NCBI GenBank assembly: GCA_001898465.1
Contig: MKTX01000001.1
Location: forward strand, 372,001 to 436,000
Source: Sphingobacteriales bacterium 39-19
GTDB taxonomy: Bacteria > Bacteroidota > Bacteroidia > Chitinophagales > Chitinophagaceae
Reading direction: 5' to 3'
Length of the DNA: 64,000 bases
Shown: one piece after another, positions 8,943 through 17,756 of the stretch
How the letters are laid out: every line of letters starts with the position of its first letter
Numbering within the stretch: the first letter of the stretch is position 1
The notes under the pieces: model-generated
The model's database searches: none
What the model saw: only the letters and a program-made list of their open reading frames with translations
What the model was told of the DNA's origin: nothing
Position numbers and translations under genes: made by a program

Positions 8943-8960
8943 ACCATCAGCAAAGCTGAA

Positions 8961-9494
8961 TTATTTTTTAGCAGGCGCTGATGCCGGTGTATCCTTAATG
9001 CCGAGTTTCTTTTTTACCAATGGTAATAAATCATCTCCGGTTGGGGAAACCAATAGTACGCCTTGTGCATTATCAATTACATAAGCATATCCATTTTCTT
9101 TGGCTACCGCTTTTATGGCATCTAAAGCTTTAGCCCTGATGGGCGCTAAGAGTTTTTGTGCCTGTTGCTGATACATATCTTGTGCCTGTTGCTGAAAGCC
9201 CTGGGCTTTTTGATAGAGCTCAAACAATTCGTTCCTGCGAATATCTTTCATACCTGAAGACAGTTTCATAGAATCTTTTACAAAAAGGCTGTCTTTTGTA
9301 CTCAGGTCTTTCATCATATCCTGGTAACGCTGGGCAAGATCTGCCTGGTATTGTTTCAGGTCAGCATCTGCTTTATCTGCTTCGGGCATATCGCTCAGCA
9401 ATTCATCTGAGTTAATATGGCCTATTTTGTTTTGCGCCGTTACGTTGGTTAGCATTCCAAATGCCATTAAACAAACTACAATAAGTTTTTTCAT
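8961..9494 (-). CDS. OmpH/Skp family periplasmic chaperone (second copy)
   Basis: The 177-residue protein has a signal peptide (LMAFGMLTNVTAQ), a short N-terminal beta region (KIGHINSDELLSDMPE) and then a long Gln/Lys-rich coiled coil at about residues 40-115. A conserved AIKAVAKENGYAYVIDNAQG block follows. Skp-type trimers hold unfolded outer-membrane proteins in the periplasm for BamA. It follows a paralogue after 88 bases and lies downstream of bamA, which supports the role. The C-terminus ends with an Ala/Pro/Lys tail. Confidence 0.9.
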   Translation of the reverse strand: MKKLIVVCLMAFGMLTNVTAQNKIGHINSDELLSDMPEADKADADLKQYQADLAQRYQDMMKDLSTKDSLFVKDSMKLSSGMKDIRRNELFELYQKAQGFQQQAQDMYQQQAQKLLAPIRAKALDAIKAVAKENGYAYVIDNAQGVLLVSPTGDDLLPLVKKKLGIKDTPASAPAKK

Positions 9495-9582
9495 TTCCGT
9501 TTTACTTGGTTTAATTTAAAGTTTACTAAATAAAGTATAATCTTGAGACTTAGATGCTGCGCCCGGGTTTAGTGTTTACCAA

Positions 9583-10095
9583 TTATTTAACACCCAGGTT
9601 CTTAAGCACTTCATCGCTTTTATCCAGTTTTGGGTCGGCAAAGATAACGGTAATTCCTTCACTTTTGTCAAGAATAAAGTCATATTGTTTATCTACGGCC
9701 AGTTTTTGTACGGCATTATAAACCCTGTCTTGTATGGGTTTTATCAGCTCCTGTCTTTTCTTAAACAAGTCTCCCTCAAAGCCAAAGCGTTTCCGCTGCA
9801 GGTCCCTGAGTTCTTTTTCTTTATTATAAATTTCGTCTTCTCTTTTTTTCTTCAGGTTATCGGGTAGCATTACCTGTTCCGCATCATAATCCTTATACAT
9901 TTTATCTACTGCGGCTTGTTTTTGCTCTATTTCTTTTTGCCACAGATCACTAAACTGGTCCAGGCGGGTTTGGGCTTCTTTATATTCCGGTATTTTATCT
10001 AATATATATTTAGAATCAATAACCGCATATCGTTGTGCGTTGGCAGCCATTGTGGCAAACAGGCAGAATAAGGCAGCAATGAATATTTTTTTCAT
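9583..10095 (-). CDS. OmpH/Skp family periplasmic chaperone (first copy)
   Basis: The 170-residue protein has a signal peptide (AALFCLFATMAANAQ) and a coiled coil rich in Lys/Glu (KEKELRDLQRKRFGFEGDL) flanked by the OmpH ends RYAVIDSKYIL and YDFILDKSEGITVIFADP. It is a paralogue of the next gene. Two tandem skp-like genes after bamA are usual in Bacteroidota. The gap to bamA is about 50 bases, so they are probably one transcript. Confidence 0.9.
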   Translation of the reverse strand: MKKIFIAALFCLFATMAANAQRYAVIDSKYILDKIPEYKEAQTRLDQFSDLWQKEIEQKQAAVDKMYKDYDAEQVMLPDNLKKKREDEIYNKEKELRDLQRKRFGFEGDLFKKRQELIKPIQDRVYNAVQKLAVDKQYDFILDKSEGITVIFADPKLDKSDEVLKNLGVK

Positions 10096-10146
10096 CTGTA
10101 TTTTTTAATTTTATAATAATGGGTTTACCCTGCTAAACTATGAAAT

Positions 10147-12861
10147 TTATTCAGGTTCCTGGCCTAACATAAAGGTAAATTTAGCCGCTCCTTTAAGCCC
10201 GGAGTTCTGATTGTACCTGTCGAAACCAATCCCATAATCAAAGCCAAGCAAACCAAACATAGGAAGGAAGAAACGCATGCCTACCCCGGCAGAACGACGA
10301 AGTTTAAAGGGGTTATAGCTTTTAAAGTCGTACCAACCATTTGCTGCTTCAAAAAAAGTGAGGCCATAAATGGTACTGCTTGCATTGGTACTAAAAGGAT
10401 ACCTGAGTTCTACCGTATACTTATTAAATATGGTGAAATATTCCTGCGGCTGTATTCCATCGGGGTTTACCCGGGGGTTTGAACTACTGTAAATCGGGTA
10501 GCCTCTTTGTGCAATTACATCGTATCCCAAAAAGGCCTGGGTATTACTTAAGCCGGCATCGCCCAACTGAAAACGTTCGAAAGGAGCCAAACCCAATTTG
10601 GAATTATACCGGCCCAGGAATCCATATTTGGCTGCGGCTTTTAACACAAATTGTTTATTCCGGTCTTCACCTTTGGCACGGCCAATGGGTACATACCATT
10701 CTCCATTAAAACGCCATTTATGAAATTCGGGGAATTTATAAGGATTATCGGCAGGAGAAGATAAACCGATCAGCGAATAAGGGAGCGTAAACTGGCCACT
10801 GAGCATAAAGTTTGATCCGCTGGTGGGGAAGATAGGATTAGGCCCGGCAGAGTTTCTTAATAAAGTGAGTTTTAAACTAATGTTGGTTGAATTTCCATTG
10901 CTTAAACCTGGAAATATCTGGTAATTACGTAGTTTGTATTGCTGAACATTTAAAGAATAAATCAAATTAAAATAATCATCGGGCCATTTTAATTGCTTAC
11001 CCAGCGAAATGCCAAAACCAACTGTTTTTACAAATGAGGTATCTGCACAATCTTTACAATAACCACCGGTATAGGGATTATAAGCATTCGCATATTTGGT
11101 GTTGTAATAACTTACAGAAAAAGAATTTCTTTTTTTACCCCCCAGCCAGGGTTCGGTAAATGATAAACTGTAAGAACGGTATGCCCTTCCGTTTGATTGT
11201 ACCCGGGCGCTAAACTTTTGGCCATCACCGGTGGGCAGGGGATCCCAACTGGATTTTTTAGTAATATTTTTAATTGAGAAATTATTAAAGGTAACGCCAA
11301 GCGTACCGGTAAGCCCGATGCCGCCGCCAAAACCTGCAGATAATTCCAACTGGTCGGCCGATTTTTCTTCTACCTGCCAGTTAATATCTACCGTTCCATT
11401 ATCTGCATTGGGAACAATATTGGGGTTAATTTTTTCAGGGTCTATAAATCCAAGCTGGCCCAGTTCTCTTTGTGTACGTATTATATCTTGCCGGCTATAC
11501 CGGTCGCCGGGTATAGTACGTAGTTCCCGGAGTATTACATAATCTTTTGTTTTATCATTTCCCGAAACGGTGATCCGGCCATAGGTAGCCTGGGGTCCTT
11601 CCCGTAACCGGATTTCATAATCAATGGTGTCGTTATAAACAGCGGTTTCTACCGGGTCGGCACTAAAGAAAAGATAGCCATCATCCTGGTATAAACTACC
11701 TATATCTCCGCCTTCTAAGGATAATTCCTTGCCTACCCGTTTGTTTAAAAGGTCTAAATTATAAGGATCTCCTTTTTTAATTGCCAGGATCAGGTTGAGA
11801 ACAGAGTCGGTGTATTTGGTATTTCCCCGCCAGGTAATATTTCCAAAATAATAGCGGTGGCCTTCGGACATATTCAAATGAATATCTAAATTTTGCTGGC
11901 TGTTTGGTATAATGGTATCATTTAAAATTTCGGCGTCCCGGTACCCCTGTTCATTGTAATAATTAATTACTTTGTCTTTATCCTCGGCATATTTTTTCTC
12001 ACTAAATTTTCCTCCTCCCAGCTTTAAACGAACGTAAGGATCCAGGTATTCTTTGGTAGTAGAGGGGTACATGAAACCCAGTTCTTTTATATAATCTTTA
12101 AACTTAGGGGTTTCGGTTTTATCGGTATAAGGGCTTACTGCTTTTTCGGGGAACAAACTAATGCGCATCATTTCTTTTGTGCCCTTCATTTGTTTTTTCA
12201 GTTTGCTGTCGGGAATGTTTTCGTTATTCGCAAAGTGAATTGAATTAATTTTTACTTTTTTCCCTTTATCAATAAAAAAGTTTAGCCTTACTGCATTATT
12301 GATACCTGCTATTTCCTGCTCCTGCATGCGGATGGCCGCATTCCGGTACCCTTTATCAAAATAAAATTTTTGGATGGCTTCTACAGCGCTTAATTTCATA
12401 TTTTCAGTAAGCACCCGGTCTTTTGCCAGCCCTACTTTGCCGGAGAGGTCATCTTTTTCTCCTTTTTTAATACCAATAAAATTATATTCAATTAAGCGGG
12501 GCCGTTCCGTAAGATTGATATCTATATAAATACTGTCTCCCACGATCTTGCTAAATAAAATATCAACATTCGATACCAGGCTTTGGTTCCATAATTTTTC
12601 AATGGCTTTTGAAAATACATCGGTGCCGGGGATTTGTACCACATCGCCTACGGCAAGGCCGGAAATGGAAATGATTAAGTTAGGATCGAAAGCTTTTGTA
12701 CCTGTTACATTAATACCGGCTATAATATAGGGTTTAGCATACCGGGTATTGTACATTTCTTCAAACGCATGGCGTTGAGAGGTATCTGTTTGCGCTTGTG
12801 CGAGGGTATTGGTAAGAGCGAATAGGAGCAGTAAAAAAGCGTTCTGGTAAATCCGATGCAT
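10147..12861 (-). CDS. bamA: Outer membrane protein assembly factor BamA
   Basis: At 904 residues this is a full-length Omp85 protein. It has a signal peptide (LLLLFALTNTLAQAQ), POTRA repeats over about residues 45-480 (for example GINVTGTKAFDPNLI and ITVSGNDKTKDYVILREL) and a C-terminal 16-strand barrel including the GDAGLSNTQAFLGYD loop region. It inserts beta-barrel proteins in the outer membrane. Neighbours are uppS upstream and two skp-like chaperones downstream. The last residues (FMLGQEPE) extend slightly past the usual terminal aromatic strand. Confidence 0.95.
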   Translation of the reverse strand: MHRIYQNAFLLLLFALTNTLAQAQTDTSQRHAFEEMYNTRYAKPYIIAGINVTGTKAFDPNLIISISGLAVGDVVQIPGTDVFSKAIEKLWNQSLVSNVDILFSKIVGDSIYIDINLTERPRLIEYNFIGIKKGEKDDLSGKVGLAKDRVLTENMKLSAVEAIQKFYFDKGYRNAAIRMQEQEIAGINNAVRLNFFIDKGKKVKINSIHFANNENIPDSKLKKQMKGTKEMMRISLFPEKAVSPYTDKTETPKFKDYIKELGFMYPSTTKEYLDPYVRLKLGGGKFSEKKYAEDKDKVINYYNEQGYRDAEILNDTIIPNSQQNLDIHLNMSEGHRYYFGNITWRGNTKYTDSVLNLILAIKKGDPYNLDLLNKRVGKELSLEGGDIGSLYQDDGYLFFSADPVETAVYNDTIDYEIRLREGPQATYGRITVSGNDKTKDYVILRELRTIPGDRYSRQDIIRTQRELGQLGFIDPEKINPNIVPNADNGTVDINWQVEEKSADQLELSAGFGGGIGLTGTLGVTFNNFSIKNITKKSSWDPLPTGDGQKFSARVQSNGRAYRSYSLSFTEPWLGGKKRNSFSVSYYNTKYANAYNPYTGGYCKDCADTSFVKTVGFGISLGKQLKWPDDYFNLIYSLNVQQYKLRNYQIFPGLSNGNSTNISLKLTLLRNSAGPNPIFPTSGSNFMLSGQFTLPYSLIGLSSPADNPYKFPEFHKWRFNGEWYVPIGRAKGEDRNKQFVLKAAAKYGFLGRYNSKLGLAPFERFQLGDAGLSNTQAFLGYDVIAQRGYPIYSSSNPRVNPDGIQPQEYFTIFNKYTVELRYPFSTNASSTIYGLTFFEAANGWYDFKSYNPFKLRRSAGVGMRFFLPMFGLLGFDYGIGFDRYNQNSGLKGAAKFTFMLGQEPE

Positions 12862-12952
12862 TAATTTATTTTTACGGTGGGCAAATTAAGCCCATTAAGT
12901 GAAAACTATTTGTTAAATGACCTTGTATTAAAGCCTTTATTTTGTCTTGTTT

Positions 12953-13708
12953 TTAGCTATTTTGTTCTGCTTTTAACTGGTCCCCGGTTTTGCCAAACCT
13001 TCTTTCCCTGTGCTGAAAATCTATAATGGCTTCATAAAGGTTTTCTTTTCGGAAATCCGGCCAGCGGGTATCGGTGAAACTCAGTTCTGCATAAGCGAGT
13101 TGATATAATAAAAAATTACTTACCCGGTAATCTCCCCCGGTACGAATCATGAGTTCGGGATCGGGAAAAGGAGCTGTACATAAGTACTGCTGAAACAGCG
13201 TTGCATCTATATCCCCGGGCAAAAGTATTCCTTCTTTTACTTTATCTGCTATGTTTTTCACTGCATTTACAATTTCCCAGCGGCTGCTGTAACTCAAAGC
13301 CATTATCAGCTTTAATCCCGTGTTGGCAGATGTTTCCTGCAATGCTTCCTGCAGTTCTTTGCGGGCATTGGCGGGCAACTTACTTATCTCACCTATTACA
13401 TGAAGGCTAATATTATTTTTATTCAGGGTAGGTACTTCCTTACGAATGGTTTCAACCAATAACTCCATCAGGCCCATTACTTCTTTTTGGGGCCGGTCCC
13501 AGTTTTCGGTACTGAATGCATATAAGGTTAAATACCCAATTCCCAGTTCTGCAGCGCCTTCTACAATATTACGTACACTTTCCACGCCATGAAAATGGCC
13601 ATACAGGCGGTCTTCGCCTTTTTCCTGTGCCCACCGGCCATTACCATCCATAATAATAGCGATATGAGCGGGAAGATGTGCTTTATTTATTTTTTCTAAT
13701 AATGACAT
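12953..13708 (-). CDS. uppS: Isoprenyl (undecaprenyl diphosphate) synthase
   Basis: The 251-residue cis-prenyltransferase makes the C55 lipid carrier for cell-wall synthesis. Motifs in order are IAIIMDGNGRWAQEKG with the catalytic Asp, LTLYAFSTENW, and LMIRTGGDYRVSNFLLYQ near the C-terminus, where most homologues have RTSGEQR. The gene sits between the DUF6089 gene and bamA. A weak terminator lies just before its start, so it may be partly uncoupled from the upstream gene. Confidence 0.95.
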   Translation of the reverse strand: MSLLEKINKAHLPAHIAIIMDGNGRWAQEKGEDRLYGHFHGVESVRNIVEGAAELGIGYLTLYAFSTENWDRPQKEVMGLMELLVETIRKEVPTLNKNNISLHVIGEISKLPANARKELQEALQETSANTGLKLIMALSYSSRWEIVNAVKNIADKVKEGILLPGDIDATLFQQYLCTAPFPDPELMIRTGGDYRVSNFLLYQLAYAELSFTDTRWPDFRKENLYEAIIDFQHRERRFGKTGDQLKAEQNS

Positions 13709-13726
13709 GAAACCCTAAAAATGAAA

Positions 13727-13744
13727 CCCCGCTGTAAAGCAGGG
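13727..13744 (-). terminator. Probable terminator between DUF6089 gene and uppS
   Basis: On the minus strand CCCTGCT/AGCGGGG forms a 7-bp stem with one G-U pair and a 4-base loop, followed by TTTCATTTTT. It lies 19 bases before the uppS start. Confidence 0.55.
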
Positions 13745-13835
13745 ATGGGCGCAAAAGTACAGAAAAATAGCCAACTCATTCAAGAATATTGGCTACTAGT
13801 AATTATATAAACCGGGATGGTTGCAGGCATGCCTC

Positions 13836-14675
13836 TTATTTAAATGCAGTGGGGCAGCGGTAAGAGCTTAAATTGAAAGACACCCCAATTTCTGCAATAA
13901 TAAATTGATCTTTTTGTTTGCTCCAGCCACGCTGCATGCCTTCGGCAAATGTTTTATTATCTATTTCATAACGCCGATCCTGCAAAAGAGCCGCTACTGT
14001 GCCGGGTGCAAAATTTGCCTGGCCTGCATAAGTGCTGCTTACATCATCTAAATAATCTGTGCCGGTAAAGCGGTGCGCCACTTCGAAAGACACATTAAAC
14101 TTTGGTGAAATATTATATTTTACACCTACACCAAAGGGAACGCTGTAACTCATGGTACTATATTCTGAGCGGCCTTTATAACCGGTAGACTGGCCCTCGG
14201 TGCCCAGGGGGCGTAAAAAAACTTTTTGGCCCTTTAAGTAAGCATACGGATCATAAGAAAATAATCCTACTCCCAGGGTTACATACGGTGTAAAGAGATA
14301 ATTATCATCGCCGGGTATAAATTTAAAAAAATTGAAATCGCCCTGAATACTTACTTCCCAAATATTGGTATTGAAACTCAGGTTCCGTAATTTTTGATAT
14401 TCGTTTTTACTATACGTATCGCTATAACCCAATTGGGCATACCGGGCAGAGATGCGGGCACCTATATAATTGCCAAATTGTTTGCGGTAAAAAACGCCTA
14501 CTGCCGGTTTGGGCCGGTTAATGCTGGCCCGGGTGTTTAAATCGCCAAAATAATGAGCGGCGCCAAATGTAATACCAAATTCGCCCTGCTGTACATACTC
14601 ATATCTCTCCCCTTGTGCTTTTGCAGATTGCGTACTGGCAATAGCCAATATTATAATTAAGAATTTAAATTTCAC
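13836..14675 (-). CDS. DUF6089-type outer-membrane beta-barrel protein
   Basis: The 279-residue protein has a signal peptide (IIILAIASTQSAKAQ) and alternating polar/aromatic strands such as FGITFGAAHYFGDLN and VGVFYRKQFGNYIGARISARY, ending in IAEIGVSFNLSSYRCP. This is the DUF6089 family found before uppS-bamA in Bacteroidota; its exact role is unknown to me. A porin-like 8-to-10-strand barrel is likely. The position in the envelope cluster suggests a link to outer-membrane assembly. Confidence 0.75.
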   Translation of the reverse strand: MKFKFLIIILAIASTQSAKAQGERYEYVQQGEFGITFGAAHYFGDLNTRASINRPKPAVGVFYRKQFGNYIGARISARYAQLGYSDTYSKNEYQKLRNLSFNTNIWEVSIQGDFNFFKFIPGDDNYLFTPYVTLGVGLFSYDPYAYLKGQKVFLRPLGTEGQSTGYKGRSEYSTMSYSVPFGVGVKYNISPKFNVSFEVAHRFTGTDYLDDVSSTYAGQANFAPGTVAALLQDRRYEIDNKTFAEGMQRGWSKQKDQFIIAEIGVSFNLSSYRCPTAFK

Positions 14676-14801
14676 CTTTTATGATTTTTCTTGATGTAGT
14701 GGTTTGGAATAATAGAATCTTACATGTGTATTGCAAAATAAGCAAATGTTTTTTTATTAATGCAAATACCCGGGATATATCTTAAAGAGTACCCCTTTAC
14801 A

Positions 14802-15335
14802 TTAATTCATTTTTTGAACCCTTAAGCCCACACTCATTACATGCGGGAGCGGGTCATCTCTCATTATTTGCTGGATACTGTAATGATAGGTTCCCGGTTT
14901 TATAAACCGGCGTGGCCTGTCAGTCAAAGGTTTACGCAGTTCCCAAATATCATTCATACCTACGCCTTCCCAACCGCTTGCATCGGAGCCCAGCGTTAAT
15001 TCTACTTTTTGATAATACATGCTGTCTCCCGGTGACTGCAAACCCACATTTAACCATATATTATTATATTTATAAGCATCTGTATGCCGGAGTACCACGT
15101 ATATATTGAAAAAAGAGCTGCTGTCTTTTATTTCAAAACTACCCTGTGGTATAAATGAAGTACTCCAGCTGTAATTTGGGATAGATGTGTTCTTTTCATA
15201 GAGATCAATTTGGCGGCAGCCGGTTATAAAAAATATAATACAAAAACAAATGCTTACCATGCCGGGCACCTGTTTTGGAGAGCCTGTCAAATGATTGATA
15301 CCGGATATTTTTTTTACGGCCTTTAGCTGATGCAT
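14802..15335 (-). CDS. gldH: Gliding motility lipoprotein GldH
   Basis: The 177-residue product has a lipobox FITGC (Cys40 from the chosen start) followed by a beta-rich domain with VVLRHTDAYKYNNIWLNV and GMNDIWELRKPL, the GldH pattern. GldH is required for gliding and associated type IX secretion in Flavobacterium; here that is inferred by family. I chose the ATG at 15335, 20 bases after yicC. The longer frame to 15398 would overlap yicC and delay the signal peptide; an ATG at 15260 would leave no basic n-region. Confidence 0.85.
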   Translation of the reverse strand: MHQLKAVKKISGINHLTGSPKQVPGMVSICFCIIFFITGCRQIDLYEKNTSIPNYSWSTSFIPQGSFEIKDSSSFFNIYVVLRHTDAYKYNNIWLNVGLQSPGDSMYYQKVELTLGSDASGWEGVGMNDIWELRKPLTDRPRRFIKPGTYHYSIQQIMRDDPLPHVMSVGLRVQKMN

Positions 15336-15354
15336 ATAAAAATGGAATAAATTA

Positions 15355-16230
15355 TTAAAGCACATTGAGTACCTGTTCTTTTGCTTTTTCAAGATCATCT
15401 TTCATGTGTACTACAAATTTTTGTATATCGGCATCATAAGCTTTGCTGCCGGTGGTATTTATTTCACGCCCTATTTCCTGCAATACAAAGGATAATTTTT
15501 TTCCTTTACTGGCTTCATTACTTTGTAAAATTTCCCTAAAATAAATACAATGCTGTTTTAAGCGCACCTGCTCTTCGTGTATGTCAATTTTTTCGATGTA
15601 GTAAATCAATTCCTGCTCCATTCGGTTCGTATCTATATTTTCATTGCCCACATGCTCGGCCAGTAAATTTTTTATTTCTTCTTTGATGCGGATTTTCCGG
15701 GCGGGTTCATGAACCATTATATTGGCTTCCTGTTTTTCAATATTATTGATGTGGTTCGTAAGGTCTTTTTCAATGGAAGCTCCTTCTTCTGTTCTGTGCT
15801 GATTGAGTTCTTTTAAAGCCGCATCTAAAACCGTTTTAAACAACTCAAACTCTTCTTTACTTAAAACTTCGTTGGCTGGTGATACCACTTCGGGCAACCG
15901 TAATATGGCGGCCAATAAAGAGTGGGTATCTGTTTTTAAATCGGATGCCAATCCTTCCAATTGCTGATAATAAGATTTAATTAAATCCGTATTTAAAACT
16001 ACAGGTTTGCTGGTACCATTTAGTTTTATACTAATGTAGCAATCAATAGTACCTCTTAGCAATTGTTCCTGCAAAATATTGCGGATGTCAAATTCATAGG
16101 CTTTTAGCAAGGCCGGTATTTTCAACTGCACATCTAATTGTTTTCCATTCAACGCTTTTATTTCTACCAGGTAGGTTTTATCGCCCACCGTTTGCTCTGC
16201 CCTACCAAAACCGGTCATTGATTTCAACAT
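15355..16230 (-). CDS. yicC: YicC family endoribonuclease
   Basis: The 291-residue protein begins MLKSMTGFGRAE, the YicC signature, and ends with the DUF1732 region (EEQVRLKQHCIYFREIL, then GKKLSFVLQEIGREINTTGSKA). YicC proteins are ribonucleases implicated in sRNA decay. It is the first gene of the minus-strand envelope cluster. In many genomes yicC precedes gmk; here gldH follows instead. A terminator for an upstream minus-strand transcript lies about 80 bases before its start. Confidence 0.92.
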   Translation of the reverse strand: MLKSMTGFGRAEQTVGDKTYLVEIKALNGKQLDVQLKIPALLKAYEFDIRNILQEQLLRGTIDCYISIKLNGTSKPVVLNTDLIKSYYQQLEGLASDLKTDTHSLLAAILRLPEVVSPANEVLSKEEFELFKTVLDAALKELNQHRTEEGASIEKDLTNHINNIEKQEANIMVHEPARKIRIKEEIKNLLAEHVGNENIDTNRMEQELIYYIEKIDIHEEQVRLKQHCIYFREILQSNEASKGKKLSFVLQEIGREINTTGSKAYDADIQKFVVHMKDDLEKAKEQVLNVL

Positions 16231-16302
16231 AATAATTTTATTATTTTAATGCAAGTTAAATTTTATTCACCTGCTTATTACAAATTTAAAAAAGCGCTTT
16301 TT

Positions 16303-16335
16303 AAAAAAGAAGCCCGGCCTTTTAAAGACCGGGCT
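16303..16335 (-). terminator. Terminator upstream of yicC, no gene before it
   Basis: AGCCCGG/CCGGGCT form a 7-bp GC-rich stem, possibly extended in the loop. On the minus strand it is followed by TTCTTTTTT. No minus-strand gene lies between it and 16755, so it may end a small RNA or act as a barrier to read-through. Confidence 0.6.
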
Positions 16336-16755
16336 GTACTATATAGATGGGTTAGTAAGTACCGGGATAGTAAATCCCTTACACAATATTAAAAATAATT
16401 TTCTCCACAATAAAAAATTTCTTTACTTATTTTATTCACATTTCTAATAAGGCTGTGGAAAATGCAGGCTGTGTTTTGCTGTTTTTTTGATTTTAAAAAA
16501 CAAAAGTTTATACCCGTACAAAAAGAATGAATGAAGGGAACGTTTTGAAACCTTGATGAATACTATCTTTCAACAAACCCTTCGCATCGCTGTTACACAT
16601 ACAAGGAAAATACGCACCCGGGAATACAGGTACTAAAACACAGGAATAAAGGGGTAAAAAAAAATTCTGTTATTTTATTTAAAAACCTTTAAAAAGGTGA
16701 CGAAAGGATAAAAACTTACCCCCTCCGGATACTTACCTTTGCCAAAAATAAATTT
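16336..16755. other. Non-coding region with DnaA-box-like cluster
   Basis: No ORF reads as protein here. Three 9-mers within 62 bases are one base from the DnaA box TTATCCACA: TTCTCCACA at 16401-16409, TTATTCACA at 16432-16440 and, on the other strand, TTTTCCACA at 16454-16462. The surrounding bases are very AT-rich. This could be an origin or a DnaA-regulated site. The genes to the left run on the minus strand as one would expect to the left of an origin, but those to the right are mixed. The right end of the region carries the promoter of the LpxD-like gene. Confidence 0.4.
16734..16741 (+). promoter_or_regulatory. -7 box (TACCTTTG) for the LpxD-like gene
   Basis: TACCTTTG matches TAnnTTTG and ends 14 bases before the ATG at 16756. 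No clear -33 TTG is seen. Confidence 0.5.
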
Positions 16756-17703
16756 ATGCAATTCCCATCCCCGGTTTCCATTGAGTGGATCGCTACATTC
16801 ATTAATGCAAAAATCAAAGGCAATAAAAATGGTTTTGCTACCGGCATAAATGAATTACACAAAGTAGAAAAAGGCGATCTTGTTTTTGTGGACCATCCTA
16901 AATATTATAAAACATGTATTGAGAGTGCTGCCAGTTTCATCATCATCAATAAAGAAACAGAAGTTCCGGATGGAAAGGCATTGTTAATTGTAGAAAACCC
17001 TTTTGATGCATACTGTAAAATTGTAGCACACTACAGGCCCTTTACCCCGGTAAATAATATGAAGAGCGACAGCGCTACGGTAGGTGAAGGAAGTTTTATT
17101 TATCCTTCGGTATTCCTGGGCAATCATGTACGCATTGGTAAAAATTGTATCATTCACCCGCATGTGAGCATTTTAGATCATTGCATCATTGGGGATCATG
17201 TAATCATACAGGCAAACACCGTAATTGGGAGTGATGCTTTTTATTATAATGGAAAAAAAGACCGGGAAGTTTGGTATAAAAAAATGCCAAGCTGTGGCCG
17301 GGTAATTATTGAAGATGATGTGGAGATTGGCGCAGGCTGTTGTATTGACCGGGGGGTGAGCCACGATACGGTAATTGGTAAAGGAACCAAAATGGACAAC
17401 CACATTCATGTAGGGCATGATACCGTAATTGGTAAAAATGGTTTATTTGCTGCAGGCACTGCCATTGCCGGCGTTGTACATATAGGGAATGGCGTAACGG
17501 TATGGGGGCAAGTAGGAATCAGTAAAACATTAAGCATTGGAGACAATGCCGTGGTACTTGCAAAAAGCGGAATAGGTGGTGACCTGGAAGCCGGTAAAAT
17601 TTATTTTGGATCACCGGCAGAAGAAGCCTCAGTTAAAAAAAGAGAATTGGTATGGATAAAAAGGATCCCCGAGATTTGGGAAAGAGTGATGACAAAAAAA
17701 TAA
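16756..17703 (+). CDS. LpxD-like UDP-3-O-acylglucosamine N-acyltransferase
   Basis: The 315-residue protein has an LpxD-type N-terminal domain followed from about residue 105 by a left-handed beta-helix of hexapeptide repeats (IGKNCIIHPHVSI, IGDHVIIQANTVIG). The MDNHIHVGHDTVIG block carries the His residues expected at the active site. LpxD adds a hydroxyacyl chain to UDP-3-O-acylglucosamine in lipid A synthesis. Bacteroidota often have a second LpxD-like protein besides the one in the lpxD-lpxC/fabZ-lpxA operon. None of those partners is nearby, so this may be the paralogue with a different substrate. Confidence 0.8.
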   Translation: MQFPSPVSIEWIATFINAKIKGNKNGFATGINELHKVEKGDLVFVDHPKYYKTCIESAASFIIINKETEVPDGKALLIVENPFDAYCKIVAHYRPFTPVNNMKSDSATVGEGSFIYPSVFLGNHVRIGKNCIIHPHVSILDHCIIGDHVIIQANTVIGSDAFYYNGKKDREVWYKKMPSCGRVIIEDDVEIGAGCCIDRGVSHDTVIGKGTKMDNHIHVGHDTVIGKNGLFAAGTAIAGVVHIGNGVTVWGQVGISKTLSIGDNAVVLAKSGIGGDLEAGKIYFGSPAEEASVKKRELVWIKRIPEIWERVMTKK

Positions 17704-17756
17704 AAACATTTTTACCCCAGCTTTTTTATTTCATAGCCGCACCCACACAAAACATT

